Positions 44,226 to 56,211 are shown, counted from the first letter of the stretch. The stretch: DNA of 64,000 nt from Argyresthia goedartella (GCA_949825045.1 OX463829.1:5890001-5954000); one strand, 5' to 3'. Notes: generated from the sequence alone by a model not told the origin. Numbers and translations: made by a program.

Positions 44226-44869
44226 CATTAGTGGTGATACGCAGGCGGAATTGAGTGAAACACTTGAAAAAGTCATCCACAAACTAATTAACTGGTTCAG
44301 CTGAAACGGAATGTTGCTTAACACACACACACCGTCCCTTACCAGGGATAACGTACTAAAGGCTTACTATGGCTACTTCCACTCTCACCTTAACTATGGT
44401 ATAGACCTATGGGGTCTATCGGCAGACAAGCACAGACCAGAAAAAAGTCGTCCGCCGAATGCTAGGAGTGCCGTGGCATACCCCAGCAAAGCAACTTTTT
44501 ATTGAACTTGGCATACTAACTGTTCCTTCTCTATACATATTTGAAGTAGCTAAACATATTAGACACCATAAAGATGCATTCCCGGATCTCGCAGCGAGAG
44601 GATATAGGTACAGTGCAAGGAGAATGAATCACATCCAATGTCCAAAGCATCGTCTGGTAAAAACAGGCAATACTATCCTTGTAATGGGATCTAAAGTTTT
44701 TAACAAACTACCACAATCCTTAACAGACACCAACTCAGATCAACTTTTCATACATAAACTAAAAATATTTCTTATTAAGAAGGCTTACTATTCCGTTAAG
44801 GAATTCCTAACAAGGAATGTGCAAATGTTGAGGCAAATGTGTCTTAATACCCATAATTCACTGAGTTAG
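44226..44869 (+). pseudogene. LINE ORF2, C-terminal part
   Basis: SGDTQAELSETLEKVIHKLI, a stop in INWFS*NGMLLN, an internal deletion to VLKAYYGYFHSHLNYGIDLW, a frameshift near 44450, then VVRRMLGVPWHTPAKQLFIE, YRYSARRMNHIQCPKHRLVK and IKKAYYSVKEFLTRN. The end motif KAYYSV.EFL is characteristic of this LINE group. Confidence 0.78.
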
Positions 44870-45339
44870 GAACCAATCGTGCAATAATAATGTTTTCATT
44901 CTGACAAATGTAATTAATTAATTAATGTAATAATTACAAATAATTAACGTATGTAATTATATGTTAAATGTAATTGTAGCTTAATAACATATTATTTAAT
45001 TGGCATAACTCTTAAGTGCGTCAATCAATTGACATGTAACATACTGTTATGAATAAATGATTATGATTATGATTATGGTTGTAGACAAGGCTCGATAGTT
45101 TCCATCTCGGTCGCGATCGCCATCGTCGAGACTTCTCAGGCTCGACTGAGAAATTGTCATTTTTGCATAGACAAAGCCCTTTCTCGAGCGTGGCATGCTA
45201 AACATACCGGTCTAGCCAATCAGATCACGGGACTGATGCTGGACGCGACACAAATACAACCAAACTAAATATTTAATTAAAGAAGTCCAACATTAAACTG
45301 CACATATATATATATATGCAACTATACTGAATTGCACAG

Positions 45340-45460
45340 CAAATATACTGAATTTTACAGAAAATATTAGGGAAAAATACTGTGGTAGCTCAGGTGAAGG
45401 GTAAAGGGGGTGAGCGAAGCGAAGCCTCCTTTATCCTTCGTATTAGGTTGAACATGTAAG
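45340..45460 (+). repeat. Dispersed repeat, copy near 55,500
   Basis: AGCTCAGGTGAAGGGTAAAG, GGGGTGAGCGAAGC and GTATTAGGTTGAACATGTAA recur at 55490-55600 in the same orientation with scattered differences. Class unknown. Confidence 0.65.
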
Positions 45461-45556
45461 AACAACAAAAATACTTAAAACAAAAAGTGTTTTTGCTGTG
45501 AAAATCAGTATATTTGCTGTGCGATTAAATACTAGCCATTAAAAAAGTCTTTCAAA

Positions 45557-45889
45557 ATGGTTTCTATGGGTACCGCACAAAGCTGTCGGAAAGTTGTCAG
45601 TTTAGTGCCTTATTTGACATCTGTTGACCGCACGGAGTATCTTTATAATGAAACCGCTGCCGCCGCCATGGTACCTACATGGGTAACTTATAACATAATG
45701 TGGAAAGACTATATATATAGTCACCGTCAAAACAAAACATTAAGCTTCAAACATCATCACATCACATTTGAATTTGAATCTACACTTTTCATGCATGATA
45801 ATAAAAACGTTTATTTACTTGGATTGTCCATCGCCCCTGAAAATAATAAAAATGACATTATGACACCGCTTCATGACGACGTAATTTAA
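45557..45889 (+). CDS. Hypothetical protein, 110 residues
   Basis: ATG at 45557 in a fair context (AAAATGG). No family recognised. The sequence has HITFEFESTLFMHDNKNVYL but no signal peptide, membrane span or catalytic motif. It lies between two repeats and has no visible promoter or splice sites, so it may be a chance frame or a transposon scrap. Confidence 0.2.
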   Translation: MVSMGTAQSCRKVVSLVPYLTSVDRTEYLYNETAAAAMVPTWVTYNIMWKDYIYSHRQNKTLSFKHHHITFEFESTLFMHDNKNVYLLGLSIAPENNKNDIMTPLHDDVI

Positions 45890-46174
45890 GATATACCATA
45901 TACAACACAAAGAATTATTATGACGATAGAGTTCATATTATAATATCACATAGGCCCCTATTACACTATCTATCAAACCTATGTATATATATCCTAACAT
46001 AGTTCTTTCTCTCTCACCCATAATGAGTAAAGTGAAACATAATAATGTCTTCTTAATCGATATGATATATATGATATACAGAATGTCCCGTAAATAATGG
46101 TCCAACGTTAACGGGGAAGACAGGTCAACTAATTTCTCAAACATTCAATTATAATATTTAAAAAAACATACAGT
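45890..46174. other. Non-coding stretch
   Basis: Nothing recognised besides AT-rich sequence. Confidence 0.5.
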
Positions 46175-46903
46175 TACACTCGGCGCCACGAATAAAGAGC
46201 TCTCGGAGAAACTGGCGGGGATTACTGCGCATGTGTACAGTCGCGGCATAATTCCGAAGTGCGTTTTTAGGGTTAGTGTGAAGGAATGAGTGTTCAGGAC
46301 TTTCTTCACTTCTATTTTTTCTCTGTTTGATATTTTGTTGATTGGGATATTAGCCGATGTAAATAATGGACTCTGTGTCAAATAAACTATAGGTACTCTC
46401 TATTGACAACATTTGTTAACGTCAAGGTTGAAACCTATATATAAATAACCCCCTAGCATAGAATGCCCCTAGTCACTAGGGCCTAGTGAATATAGATACT
46501 TGTAGTAATAGTCCTGCACACTCTTTTCTTCCCGCTGACTAATAATTTGTAACAATTAAACCACAATTAAGTTTTTAACACAAAAAATATTATTCATCTG
46601 ACAGTAATTAATACATAACAGTTCACATCGTAAACCATTTTTCTAGCTTGCCTAGTCAGTACTTTATTTTTCGGCATTTTCGACCGGGGCGAAAGATAAC
46701 GTTGGGTAATATTGTATGCGACTGTACTCAAGAAGCTTCGAGACGTGCTTTCGGTGCGGGCATCGGGAAGCGACTGATCAACGAATCAGGTGCCGGCGCT
46801 GACTACCGCCCCCGTCGCTCCTCACTTCCCCGCGCCAAACACTTGTGAAAAGTGACTACTGCGCATTCAAGGACAAAGCTCTTTAGTCGTGGCGCCGAGT
46901 ATA
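46175..46903. mobile_element. Terminal-inverted-repeat element, 729 bp
   Basis: Ends TACACTCGGCGCCACGAATA and, inverted on the right, ATACTCGGCGCCACGACTA. Similarity extends about 60 bp inward (AAAGAGCTYT..., GCGCATG/GCGCAGT). A TA dinucleotide flanks both sides. The interior has no transposase motif. Confidence 0.75.
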
Positions 46904-48679
46904 CCAAGAATTATTTTTTTCTCGGAATTTTTCATTCTGTCTTCGGTCATCATGTTTTTAGAACTCACAGCATCCAGAGCAGCATGTGGTCTTGCAATCC
47001 GGACAGAGCCAGGTGGTGCTTAGATCAGCAAAGACTGTCCGTCCGTGTAGCCCACCACATTTTAGATGGTGGGTTGCAGTGCATTCTGTTCATGACCTAG
47101 TTGCTTTTTCGTTGGCATGAAGCGCAGATTTAAATGTCTTGTAGTTATTCATTGCGCAAACAAAATAAAAAATAAATATAAGTTGTTTAGAAAAATAGAA
47201 AGGTAAGTAATTGTTTGGAAACGAACTCAGTGGGTATCTCTGGGAACACAGGCAAGCTGTTCACGGCTGCGCTATGTGGTTGACGGTTGCATTGACGAAA
47301 TGTGCGAATGGGTATAACCGGCCGGTTGGTTACTTCGTAACAGATACATCACAGTCCTGCAAACGCGAAAATACCTGCGCCTAAATATTATTTATAGTAC
47401 TAGTTGTAGGCAAAATTACGTTTATTGCACACCGAAAGGCGAGAACGCTATACCAACCACGCGACGATCGTCTGCTTACATCATTGAGCGTATGCGCTAG
47501 GGTTGTACCAAGATGATAAAATGAAATAAAAGATCTAAAGTAATGAAATTATTTTTGTTTAATTGCTTTTTGCTCTGACCGAAATTAATGTTATTAAATT
47601 TTAGGGGTGAACATAGTCTTGAATCTTGTAAAAAAATATTAGTAAGTATTTAAACGGAAAACAAGGGCAAAGTGGAGGAAAATCAATAGAATATAGCTAA
47701 TGTACTCTCTTCCGTACGGCATGCGCTCAGGCAAGCTACCGGCAGCCCTATGATATTTGTGCCCCCGGGAGCACGCGAGTGAGTAGGCAAATAACTCGCG
47801 ACCTTGAGCGAGTGCCAAAGCCCTGGTACTGGTAGCAGTGATTCACATGCGGTAACCACTGGCTGTCGGGCTCGTAGGGCGCAACGCCGGTTGGTGACTC
47901 ACCGGGCCGCACTGGAAAATTAGCTACAACAACAATTCACCGGACACTTTAACGGTCGGTTTAAGATAGTTTTTTTTTTATATAAAGCACTTTCGGTGAA
48001 ACGGTTTAGCAAGCAGATAAAGTAGTTTTATTGATCTTTTTGAACTCCTGCTATTGGTGTTCGTATAGCCACGATAGGTACAGAATTTACACAGGTTTTT
48101 AATTAAGAAAGCAGAGTCAAACTATGTTAATTGTTAAATCCACGCCTCAACCGAAACAGCGGAATCTCTGAAGGGTTGTTTTACAATGGAATGTCACAAA
48201 GTAGTACTGACCTTGACGCCGTCGACCGGCATTCGAAAGCTCAGATTCGAGGCAGGAGTACGGGATGAGGAACACAAGGGTGGGGGGTGTTGGGAGTCGA
48301 ATCTTACTCGTGTCGTAGCCCGCTGCTGGTGCTGTCGTGATGCTGCCGACTACAAGGGTCGCTATCCGAACGCGACGAATTGGTGACCGAACCACTTCAA
48401 GCTTTCACAGCACGAAGCACTCACTACGATGACGTGAAATCTACTTATTTCTTGACGATTATTCCGAGATTATTACAAATAACATTCAGCCAAGCACCGA
48501 TGCTTGACGCCGACAATTTTTCCACGTGCAAAAAAAAGTGAAATTTTTTCTATACAAGTGACAGCTAGCTAGTGATGTCCCGATCACTCGCGGTCGATCC
48601 GCGCAACAAAAACCGAGGTGCGTTCGGAAGCATAAATATTAAACATTCATGTTGGCGTTGGCAGCGCGCGCTTTACGTT
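46904..48679. other. Non-coding region with a GC-rich block
   Basis: No gene recognised. Bases 47750-47915 are GC-rich (GAGCGAGTGCCAAAGCCC, ACTGGCTGTCGGGCTC) and resemble the 5' leader of a retroelement, but no coding sequence follows. Bases 48190-48420 have open frames without known motifs. Confidence 0.45.
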
Positions 48680-48701
48680 TTATATATATATATATATATA
48701 T
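48680..48701. repeat. (TA)n microsatellite
   Basis: Eleven TA units, about 80 bp outside the hAT element. Confidence 0.95.
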
Positions 48702-48784
48702 CGTATCCAGATAACAATTTTGTTACATACTTTTATTAAATGACAGGAATTTAAAAAAAACCTGCAAAAAAAAGTACCTACGAC

Positions 48785-51509
48785 CAGTGGCGGCTGGTGC
48801 CTCGGAAAACCGGTGGTGCACTCCATGATTTTAATGAATATTTTAAAGAATGGGTCAAATAAAATGCCGCAATTTAAGAAAAAATAAATTTTATTTATAT
48901 TTTAGATCAATTCTGCGTTCTTTGTTTGACGCGAAATGTTCAATGACTTTTTTATTGAAGTCTGGCATTGAATGAATAATTTTTTTTTCTATGCTGAGCA
49001 CAGAAAGCGCGTTGAGCCGATCCTGGGTCATGGTTTTTCCTAAAAATGATTTAATTCTTTTCAGTGTCGAAAAACATCGCTCGCTCTCAACTGATGTCAT
49101 TGGAATAGTGCATATAATTTTTAAGAGTTTTGTCGTCTCTGAAAAGAGATCATTGTTATAAATAAATTGCAGAATTGCAATTGCACTATTAGCGTTAATA
49201 AAATCGTCACGATTGTAAATTGTACACAGCTCATTCTTTAATTTGAATTTGTCCAAAAAGGTGTAAGTCGAAACTGTAGTCTTGAAATCTTCTTCGGGAA
49301 AAGTGGCGCGATAGCCAGTAAAGTTTTCGCAGTAAAACAATTTGGCGGCGATCAAATGATTACTAAATTGGAATCGGGCTTTCACTTGCGTGATAATTAC
49401 ATCGCAAACTTCTTTTGCGACAGCTGAACTGGAAGTTTGATTTCTTCTTGAAGATGCTGGCTGACCTGGCTCTTCAGTTTGGTCAATAGAGTTACGTGCA
49501 TTCTGAATGCTTTTTTCAAAGTTTTGAATGTTGTTTTTTATGGTCACTAAATCTATATTCCTTTTTTGCATCTGTTTGAACAAAATTTCACTTTGTGGCA
49601 GAATGGTCTGAAAAAAGTCGAGCCAGTATAAAAAGGTACTATCATTCAGATATCTTAGTAACATATCGGCCTGGTTTATAGTGTTTGTATCGTTTTCAGA
49701 TTCCATTATGCTGGTCATGCATTATTTTAAAGCATCTTTGTAGGTATAGACTGAGTTGACTGTACGAGAATTGAAGTTCCATCTGGTTTGTGGGGCAGCA
49801 GGAATCCTCTTTGGCACAATTTTTTTTAAAACCTCTGTATGATTAGTTGAACGGGAAAAAAACTTTGGAAAAACTGGGAGATTAGCAAAAAACTTCTGTA
49901 CCGTTTTGTTTAGACATACACTTTTTTCAATTATTAAATTCAGTTGGTGAGCATAACAGTGAACAAATTGTGCACCTGGATACACACTTTTTATTTTAGC
50001 CTGCACTCCACCAACATTTCCGCTCATCACAGAGGCACCATCATAACATTGCGCTATCAGTTGTTCTTGACTTATTTGTAAATTCTGTAATTCTGTGAGT
50101 AAAGCAGAACTAAGCCCGTCAGCAGTATGTGATTGTGGTGTTAAGTACTTCCAAAATCGTTCATGTACCTGTCCATTATCTTCGTACCTGATAATCATAA
50201 TTGCATCTGCATAATTGTTGATACATCGGTAGTTTCGTCAGCTTGAATTGCGACGTAATCACATTTTTTCACCTTTTCCGTTAATTCAGAGTGGTATACA
50301 GCCAAAATAGAGTCTAATATGTCGTTTTGGATAGTTTTTGACGTACCTTTAAAAACCTTCGATGCTGAAAGATGCTCCCTCATTACGCCATCCAACTCGG
50401 ACACAAAATCCACAAGGCCACGAAACACACCAGCATTCTGGGATTCAGTTGTTTCATCGTGGCCTCGCAAAGCTAATTCAAACGCACCACAAAATTTGAC
50501 ACAGTCGATTAGGCGCGATAATATATACCTATTTTTTTCAACTTGTTCGTTGTGCTTTTGTATGTTGGCTCGATAAACAGAATCTAATTGGTTTCGGATA
50601 TCTACGGTGCCTAACACAGACATACTCAAAACATTTTGCAGGTGAACTTGCGAAGAATCATGCTTTTTTATTTTTTCCCCCAAATGAGTTAAGTCTTTGA
50701 CTCCCGTTTCCGTCCAAATCGCTTCTCCGCCGAAAATAACACAGGGAAAGCAAAAAAAAGCATTTAGTCTCTCACATCCACATAACCACTTCTTTTTGTC
50801 GTACATTTCCATTTTAAAAGTTATAGTAAACTATTTGTTTTTTGTTTTGCACGCCTGTTTTATTGTTAGAAAAGGCCGGGGCGGTCCAGCTGATTTAATA
50901 CTTAATTTGTTGTCATATGTACTATTTGATTTTATAAAGTCAATATTGTATTCACTCATTATTCACTCTAATCTCAATTAAATAAACAAACAATTAACCG
51001 CAAGCGCGCGCAAACAACAACTGACTGACGACAAGTGCATCGAGCGTAGGTCAAGGCCTCGGGGTCACGCGGTGCGGCGCCCCGCGCTTTCGTATTCTTT
51101 CGGCAATTTCCGGTCGCGTGCGGCGCACGAATCTATCCTAAATCTGCATACATTTTGTACTACGCATCTTCCGTCTCACGCGCCGGGCTGTTTGCACCGT
51201 GTTTCATAGGAGTCGTATGAGCTAGCGGCGTGCGCTTTCCCGAGCGCACGGGGCCGATTTTGTTCAAGCTAAAATAAGCTTTAACTCCTTTGCAGTAGAA
51301 ATAAAAACAGGATAGTCTGTTTTTATTTACCTCGTAATAACAAAACATGTATAATCATATATTTAATTTCTGTATAGGGCAGTATGGATGGATGGGTAAT
51401 GATAGGTATATAACATTACTGTGAAAGTTTAATTTATTAGATAGGGAGAATGGCTAGATTTAAAATGGTAGTGCGGCGCACGGGCGCACTTAAGGTACAG
51501 CCGCCACTG
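48785..51509 (-). mobile_element. hAT DNA transposon, 2725 bp
   Basis: Termini CAGTGGCGGCTG and its inverse (12 bp perfect), with the 8-bp target duplication CCTACGAC at 48777-48784 and 51510-51517. It contains one transposase gene on the minus strand that fills most of the element, plus GC-rich 5' DNA at 51000-51240. Confidence 0.95.
48891..50959 (-). pseudogene. hAT transposase (ZMYM1-like), three lesions
   Basis: ATG at 50959. LCGCERLNAFFCFPCVIFG is the TTF/BED-like zinc finger. The DUF4371-type region reads VRGHD-like ALRGHDETTESQNAGVFRGL, then YVAIQADETTDVS (first catalytic Asp), CYDGASVMSGNVGGVQAKI (second Asp) and VHCYAHQLNLI. APQTRWNFNSRTVNSVY has the conserved Trp. The C-terminal dimerisation domain reads ICTIPMTSVESERCFSTLKR with the catalytic Glu in VESERCFS. 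Stops occur at 50833-50831 (TAG) and 49724-49722 (TAA), and a frameshift lies near 50197. All catalytic residues remain. At about 690 residues it would be of normal length. Confidence 0.9.
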
Positions 51510-51712
51510 CCTACGACATTGAACTTGGCCATGGTTTAGAAAACTTGTACACTTAAGCAGCTTTGTAAGTTGGTATCAAACTATAGCCTAGCCTTTGTCG
51601 TTACAAAGTTATTGCTATTAATCTGAAAATAGGCTCTAATTTAAGATAATAATATAAAAAAGTAAAATGTGCGTTAAACGCAATATAGTGTCTAAAAAAA
51701 ATGTATGCCCAA

Positions 51713-52151
51713 GAGCCTTAATCACTAATAAAGACACCATCTATAGGGTTCCGTACCCGAAAGAGACCTTGTTACTAAGAGTCCGCTGTCTGTCCGTCAC
51801 CGGGCTGTATCTCATGTACCGAAATAGGTAAAGAGTTATTTTCACAAAATGTGTATTTCTGTTGCCACGTGCATAATAAGTCGCAACATTTACGATGATA
51901 TTTGAATGATGATCATTTGGTGATTTGCAGGTGGTGTTCTTTACATTTATAAAATAACGTAAAGTAATTGATTTATTTTGTTATTTATTTCTGTAGCGGT
52001 AACAGAAATACACATTCTGGGAATTTTTCAACTCTCTACCTATCCTACCTCTCTATAGACAGCGGAGGAATAGTAATAAGGTGCCGTTTGGCACCGCTCG
52101 TGTACGAGACCCTAGAAAAGGTGTCTTTATTAGTAATTCAGGCTCTTACAA
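51713..52151. mobile_element. Fold-back repeat related to GGTTCCGTACCC family
   Basis: Left arm 51713-51880 and right arm 51990-52151 are inverted: AAGAGCCTTAATCACTAATA, AAAGACACC, TAGGGTTCCGTACCCGAA and TCCGCTGTC on the left recur reversed on the right with some changes. The arms also carry TGTGTATTTCTGTT, seen in the 409-bp repeats. Confidence 0.8.
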
Positions 52152-52439
52152 TACTCACTTTACTTTTTACTTTATTATTTAAAAGTAGCGCCCCTTTTCT
52201 GATTAATAGCAATCACTTAGTAACTACAAAGTCTAGACGCTAGTTTTATACCAATTTACAAAGCTGGTTAAGAGTACTAGTTTGAAAAACCATGGTCCAT
52301 TTCAATGACATGCTTTTTTGAAGGTTTTGTTTTAAATATCTGTCATCTGAATCCGGACAAAATATATATTTCAACTCGGGATTTTTTTCCAAGTCATTTT
52401 ATAAAAGATAGTTACGAAACTGTCATCTATAAACAGGGT
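52152..52439. other. Non-coding stretch
   Basis: No gene or recognised repeat. Confidence 0.5.
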
Positions 52440-53406
52440 GATCAATCCAAATAGGTCATAGGGAGAAGTCATAAACTATGAGAGATAGCGACATCTGTTC
52501 TTAGGAAGCATGGCTTCGATTTTAGAATTAATAATAATGGCATTCAATTTCTTTTAATCTCTCATACATAACCGGGAATCGAACCTGGTAGAAGTCTCTG
52601 TAAACAATGTTAGTTATAAATTCTGCAAGTTTTTTCATTGTTATTGTTGATGGTGCGCATCATAATTCACACATATTCAGGGTTCCGTACCCGAAGGGTT
52701 CCAAACGGGACCCTATTACTAAGACTTCGCTGTCCGTCCGTCCGTCCGTCCGTCCGTCTATTACCAGGCTGTATCTCAAGAACCTAGCTAGCTAGAGAGT
52801 TGAAATTTTCACAGATTATGTATTTCTGTTGCCGCTCTAACAACAAATTCTAAAAAACAGGATAAAAGAAATATTTAAGGGGGCTCCCATACAACAATTC
52901 TTTCAATACCATATACAAACTTATGGATGCACCTGGTTACGTACATGGAGTGTGAAAGTAACCGCACCAATAACTTTGTAAACAATATTTTGCTGTGTAA
53001 AATCCAAACTATTCACTCCACACCATCGCTTCCATTGAACGGTGGTACGGTCCCTTCGCGCGCGATTTAGACTCGCACTTGACCGGTTTTTAATATTGTT
53101 TGAGTAATTGAAAGAAAAAACCCAACAATAAGATAATTATTTTATTTTAGTAAATGTGATCGATTGATGTGATTCATATTAATGACGACATTTTGCAAAT
53201 TATTTAAATTGTGGGCATTTCAGTCTAATGTTTACACAAGATTTCACAGCAAAATTTGCTCCTTATACTTTCAGGATCAATAATACAAACAAATCCCATA
53301 CGCGATTACATAAAGAATATTGACCAGGCTCGAATCCCGGTTATATATGAGTTTAAAAAAACGTTTGAATATCATTATTAAATGCTGACCCATTTGGATT
53401 CATCAA
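52440..53406. mobile_element. Inverted-repeat element carrying repeat copy 2
   Basis: GATCAATCCAAATAGGTCA and ATAACCGGGAATCGAACCTG on the left recur inverted at 53325-53406 (ATAACCGGGATTCGAGCCTG). The arms are about 85 bp, with a roughly 70-bp extra segment on the left. The GGTTCGATTCCC-like block resembles a tRNA B box but no tRNA fold is present. Confidence 0.6.
52679..53086 (+). repeat. GGTTCCGTACCC repeat, copy 2 (408 bp)
   Basis: Same sequence and orientation as 2346-2754 with few substitutions. Here a GGTACGGTCCC replaces GGTACGGAACCC. Inserted inside the 52440-53406 element. Confidence 0.88.
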
Positions 53407-55020
53407 CCTGCATATTGGCAAACTATTATGCATTATTACACAAAAATAATATCTTGAAAATTATCATTTGCTGCGACAGCATTAAAAAACATGATGTACG
53501 CGGTAGACGGTATGGCAAATACCGGGATAAAAATATTATTGATAACCCTATTGTTTTATTTTTCAAATATTTAAATCAGATTTAGGAAATTAAGTGTTTT
53601 CTCTTAACGTTGGATTGTTATTTATTATGATAATGTTATAGGGGCCATGGGACAATAAGTCAATAAAAAAATATTTGCGACTACATTAAATTGGCATTTC
53701 GGGTTACACTGACTTCCCAAAACGGCAAGCTGTGTGTTCCGCCGATCCATCTATGAAAACTTTATTCGTTCCTGGACAATTCGTACAATTCCTTTAATTT
53801 GTACAACGGTACGGTTTTATTAATTCGTGCGATATATATAATATATATATATATATTATTAACTCGTACAATTTAGTATTTGCATTAATATGCATGCAGT
53901 GCCTAATTTGTACAACGTTGATAGGTATTTTGTATCAAAACCTCCTAGGGATGCTGGATGATGGAAAATTATTTGATCGTGAAATGAAAAGGGCCGAAGT
54001 AAAAGTGTATCGCTTTCTCATTTTGCTTCTTATTTAGGTACATGTTCTGTCACAAGTTCGCATAAGCCACGCGTGAATTTAAGAGAGGGACAAATTTTGC
54101 TTTGTTGTTGTTATTGGTTTTACCTATTAAATTACGCAAGTAATACCAGGGGGGTCTCAATCGGCATATTAGGTACGTTTAACCGGCCAACCCGACTTCC
54201 GGGATTTCAGTTAGGTTGCCGCTCGCTTCGCTTGGCTCGCAATCGCATCGCGGGCTAGCCGCTCCTCATAAGCATCTTTTCTGTGACGTTTGCAATAACA
54301 ATGACTTAGGTATCTAACATTTTAGGGGATTTATATGAATTATTCAAAAATAACATTCGATTCCTTTTTAATTTAATACCTTTAAATGAAGTAAGGAGGT
54401 AGGTAACATACCTAGCTTAAGAATTTGCCAATAGCCTAAGTACTTATAATACCTCTCTTACACACAGTGAGCTAAAATTATATAGGTAACCCTACCGTGA
54501 GCGAGCGAGACAGGGGTTTACAGGACGACATTTAGATGACAGAATAAAAGAAGCTCTCAGGTGGCGGCTCTGATGCGGTGCAATCTAGCCTGCAAGGGCG
54601 AGGCAACCGATTCTGTAGTTGTTTAGCGATTCTTGTACGTAGCGCAGATGCGGGCTAGCTCAGATTTCGAGGAAATTAGTGGAATTTACCCACTCGACCA
54701 TACATATGGCATTAGTGCACATACTTCGGCTTCATTAGATCATAATTACTGTGTGAAAAGTTTTCAATAAAACTAAAATTTTAAATGCAATGTGTCAGCA
54801 ATTATATTTTTATAAGCAATATGTAAACTTAATCATTTGTCGATGGTACGGTCTGATCGAGTAGACCTCTTGTAAAATACGTATTTAGATGTTAAAAGTT
54901 GTGATGAGTGCCAAGTGCTTTATATTCTCTAAAAATAATCGTGTGTTACATCCACTATTTGCACCGATTGCAGCAATTTATGTAATATGTGGCAACCCTT
55001 TTCGATGGTGGCGTCATCCC
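53407..55020. other. Non-coding region
   Basis: No convincing gene. An AT dinucleotide tract lies at 53834-53858. A patch at 54215-54260 (CGCTCGCTTCGCTTGGCTCG) is GC-rich. Confidence 0.5.
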
Positions 55021-55762
55021 TTCATTCTACAGATAAGTTTGTCAATCCGACTTTCCACGAAGGTGACAGATGTCTATGGGAAAAATATATATATGTCACC
55101 GTAAGATTGTCAAAACCGTCACTTGTGCGTTACTTCGGCGGTCGCGACCGCAGCTGTCAGCTGGCCGCAGGGCAAGACCCTTGACAATCGTCGGCGAAGG
55201 GCTATCCTTACTTGGGTTTTCCCGATGGTTTTCCCGATGTGAAGTAGTCGATAATTTTTCTGAGTCCAAAACACATTTTATTCTAACTTTTGTGAATCAG
55301 CACAAATTGGAATACCTATATGTGTACCGTAAGATAGTCAAAACCGTTAGTTTATAATCAAACATATTTTTCTCTCGTTAGTTTACAAACTATTGATACA
55401 TTATAAACTGTGCCGAGGTGCTTACGATATGACGCGTTAGTTTATGATACAACCGTTAAATTGTGAACTGGCTTAAACTTGAATTGCAAACGAAATACCA
55501 GGGCAAACACTGCGTTAGCTTAGGTGAAGACTAGAGGGGGTGAGCTCAGCAAAGCCCCCGAATAATATTCGTGTTAGGTTGACATGTAAGTACAAAAGAA
55601 ACCCTGCCGTTCAGGCTTACAATTTGTCGATGTTTACAAAGTAACGCATAAATGACGGTTTTGACAATCTTACGGTGACATATATATATTTTTCCCATAG
55701 ACATCTCTCACCTTCGTGGAAAGTCGAACGTTACAGATTGACAAACTTATCTGTAGAATGAA
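55021..55762. mobile_element. Terminal-inverted-repeat element, 742 bp
   Basis: Arms 55021-55133 and 55641-55762 are inverted over about 113 bp and nearly identical, apart from a 9-bp extra block on the right. They start TTCATTCTACAGATAAG. The interior contains CCGTAAGATAGTCAAAACCG and a segment similar to the repeat at 45340-45460. No coding sequence. It abuts the ORF fragment at 55747. Confidence 0.85.
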
Positions 55763-56211
55763 CACACCTCGCCAGGGGCTGCCAACGTCGTGAAGCGAAC
55801 TAACAGGTGCCGGATTTTCGCCCCCTTAGCACACAGACGATGAACTACACTGATGGCACCAATGCACTCAATATATGCCTTGAGGCGATCAGCAAGCACT
55901 TCTTTCAGAAATGCATCCGGCTGCTCATTGTTTACCTCAGGCACTCTGTGCATCAGCAGCATCTTCCGCCTTGACGCAGTCTCATGCCGGTCCAGCCCTA
56001 ATATCAGAAGCCCCAGCTGCGACTTGAGCATCCCAAGGCACTTCCAGATAAGGGATCTGAAGTCATAAAACTCACTCGCCAGGCTGCTGATGTTCTTAGG
56101 CGCGGGTGCAGGTGTGGCCATGTGCAACTCCTGCTCATATTTCTCCATCCGTTCACCAAACGACTTCACAATGGTGTCCATGTTTTTGGACAGCTCTGCA
56201 TACAGGTCCAT
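55763..56211 (-). pseudogene. Retrotransposon ORF1-like protein fragment
   Basis: ATG at 56211-56209 gives MDLYAELSKNMDTIVKSFGE, a coiled-coil start. It continues with RKMLLMHRVPEVNNEQPDAF, ISVVHRLCAKGAKIRHLLVR and FTTLAA. The HR(V/L)...R..LVRF pattern is that of nucleic-acid-binding ORF1-type proteins common in lepidopteran transposons. It runs into the inverted-repeat element at 55762, so the C-terminus is lost. Role unknown beyond that resemblance. Confidence 0.45.

Larger units (their letters stand above)
41840..45076 (+). mobile_element. LINE fragment, degenerate, split by hAT MITE
   Basis: Coding homology begins at HKYPNNSVVN and continues through the RT to a C-terminal region at 44869. 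AATAAATG and a (GATTAT)n tail at 45053-45076 end it. It abuts the outer right arm of the fold-back element, so it was inserted there. The 5' end is truncated against the SINE. Confidence 0.8.
40497..45204. mobile_element. Fold-back element split by SINE/LINE insertion
   Basis: Outer arms 40497-40634 and 45077-45204 are inverted copies (TTAGCATGCCACG...CTTGTCTACAACC). Inner arms 40722-40995 and 41190-41492 are also inverted (CATGGAGGTGCAGAG..., then CTTGCTGTTCT and AGGGTGGC blocks). If the 3.58 kb at 41493-45076 is removed, the right arms become adjacent in the mirrored order of the left arms. That gives one fold-back element of about 1.1 kb with arms near 450 bp. No transposase gene is inside. 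Confidence 0.75.

Noticed and set aside
46648..47100. Plus-strand frames of 66 and 82 codons
   Set aside because: They run through the inverted-repeat element and its edge with no homology.
48147..48395. Coding frames on both strands
   Set aside because: No motif recognised; overlapping frames on both strands are typical of GC-richer non-coding DNA.
52555..52595. Possible tRNA gene (B-box like ACCGGGAATCGAACCTG)
   Set aside because: No A box at the right distance and no cloverleaf; the block is part of an inverted-repeat element and recurs at 53325.
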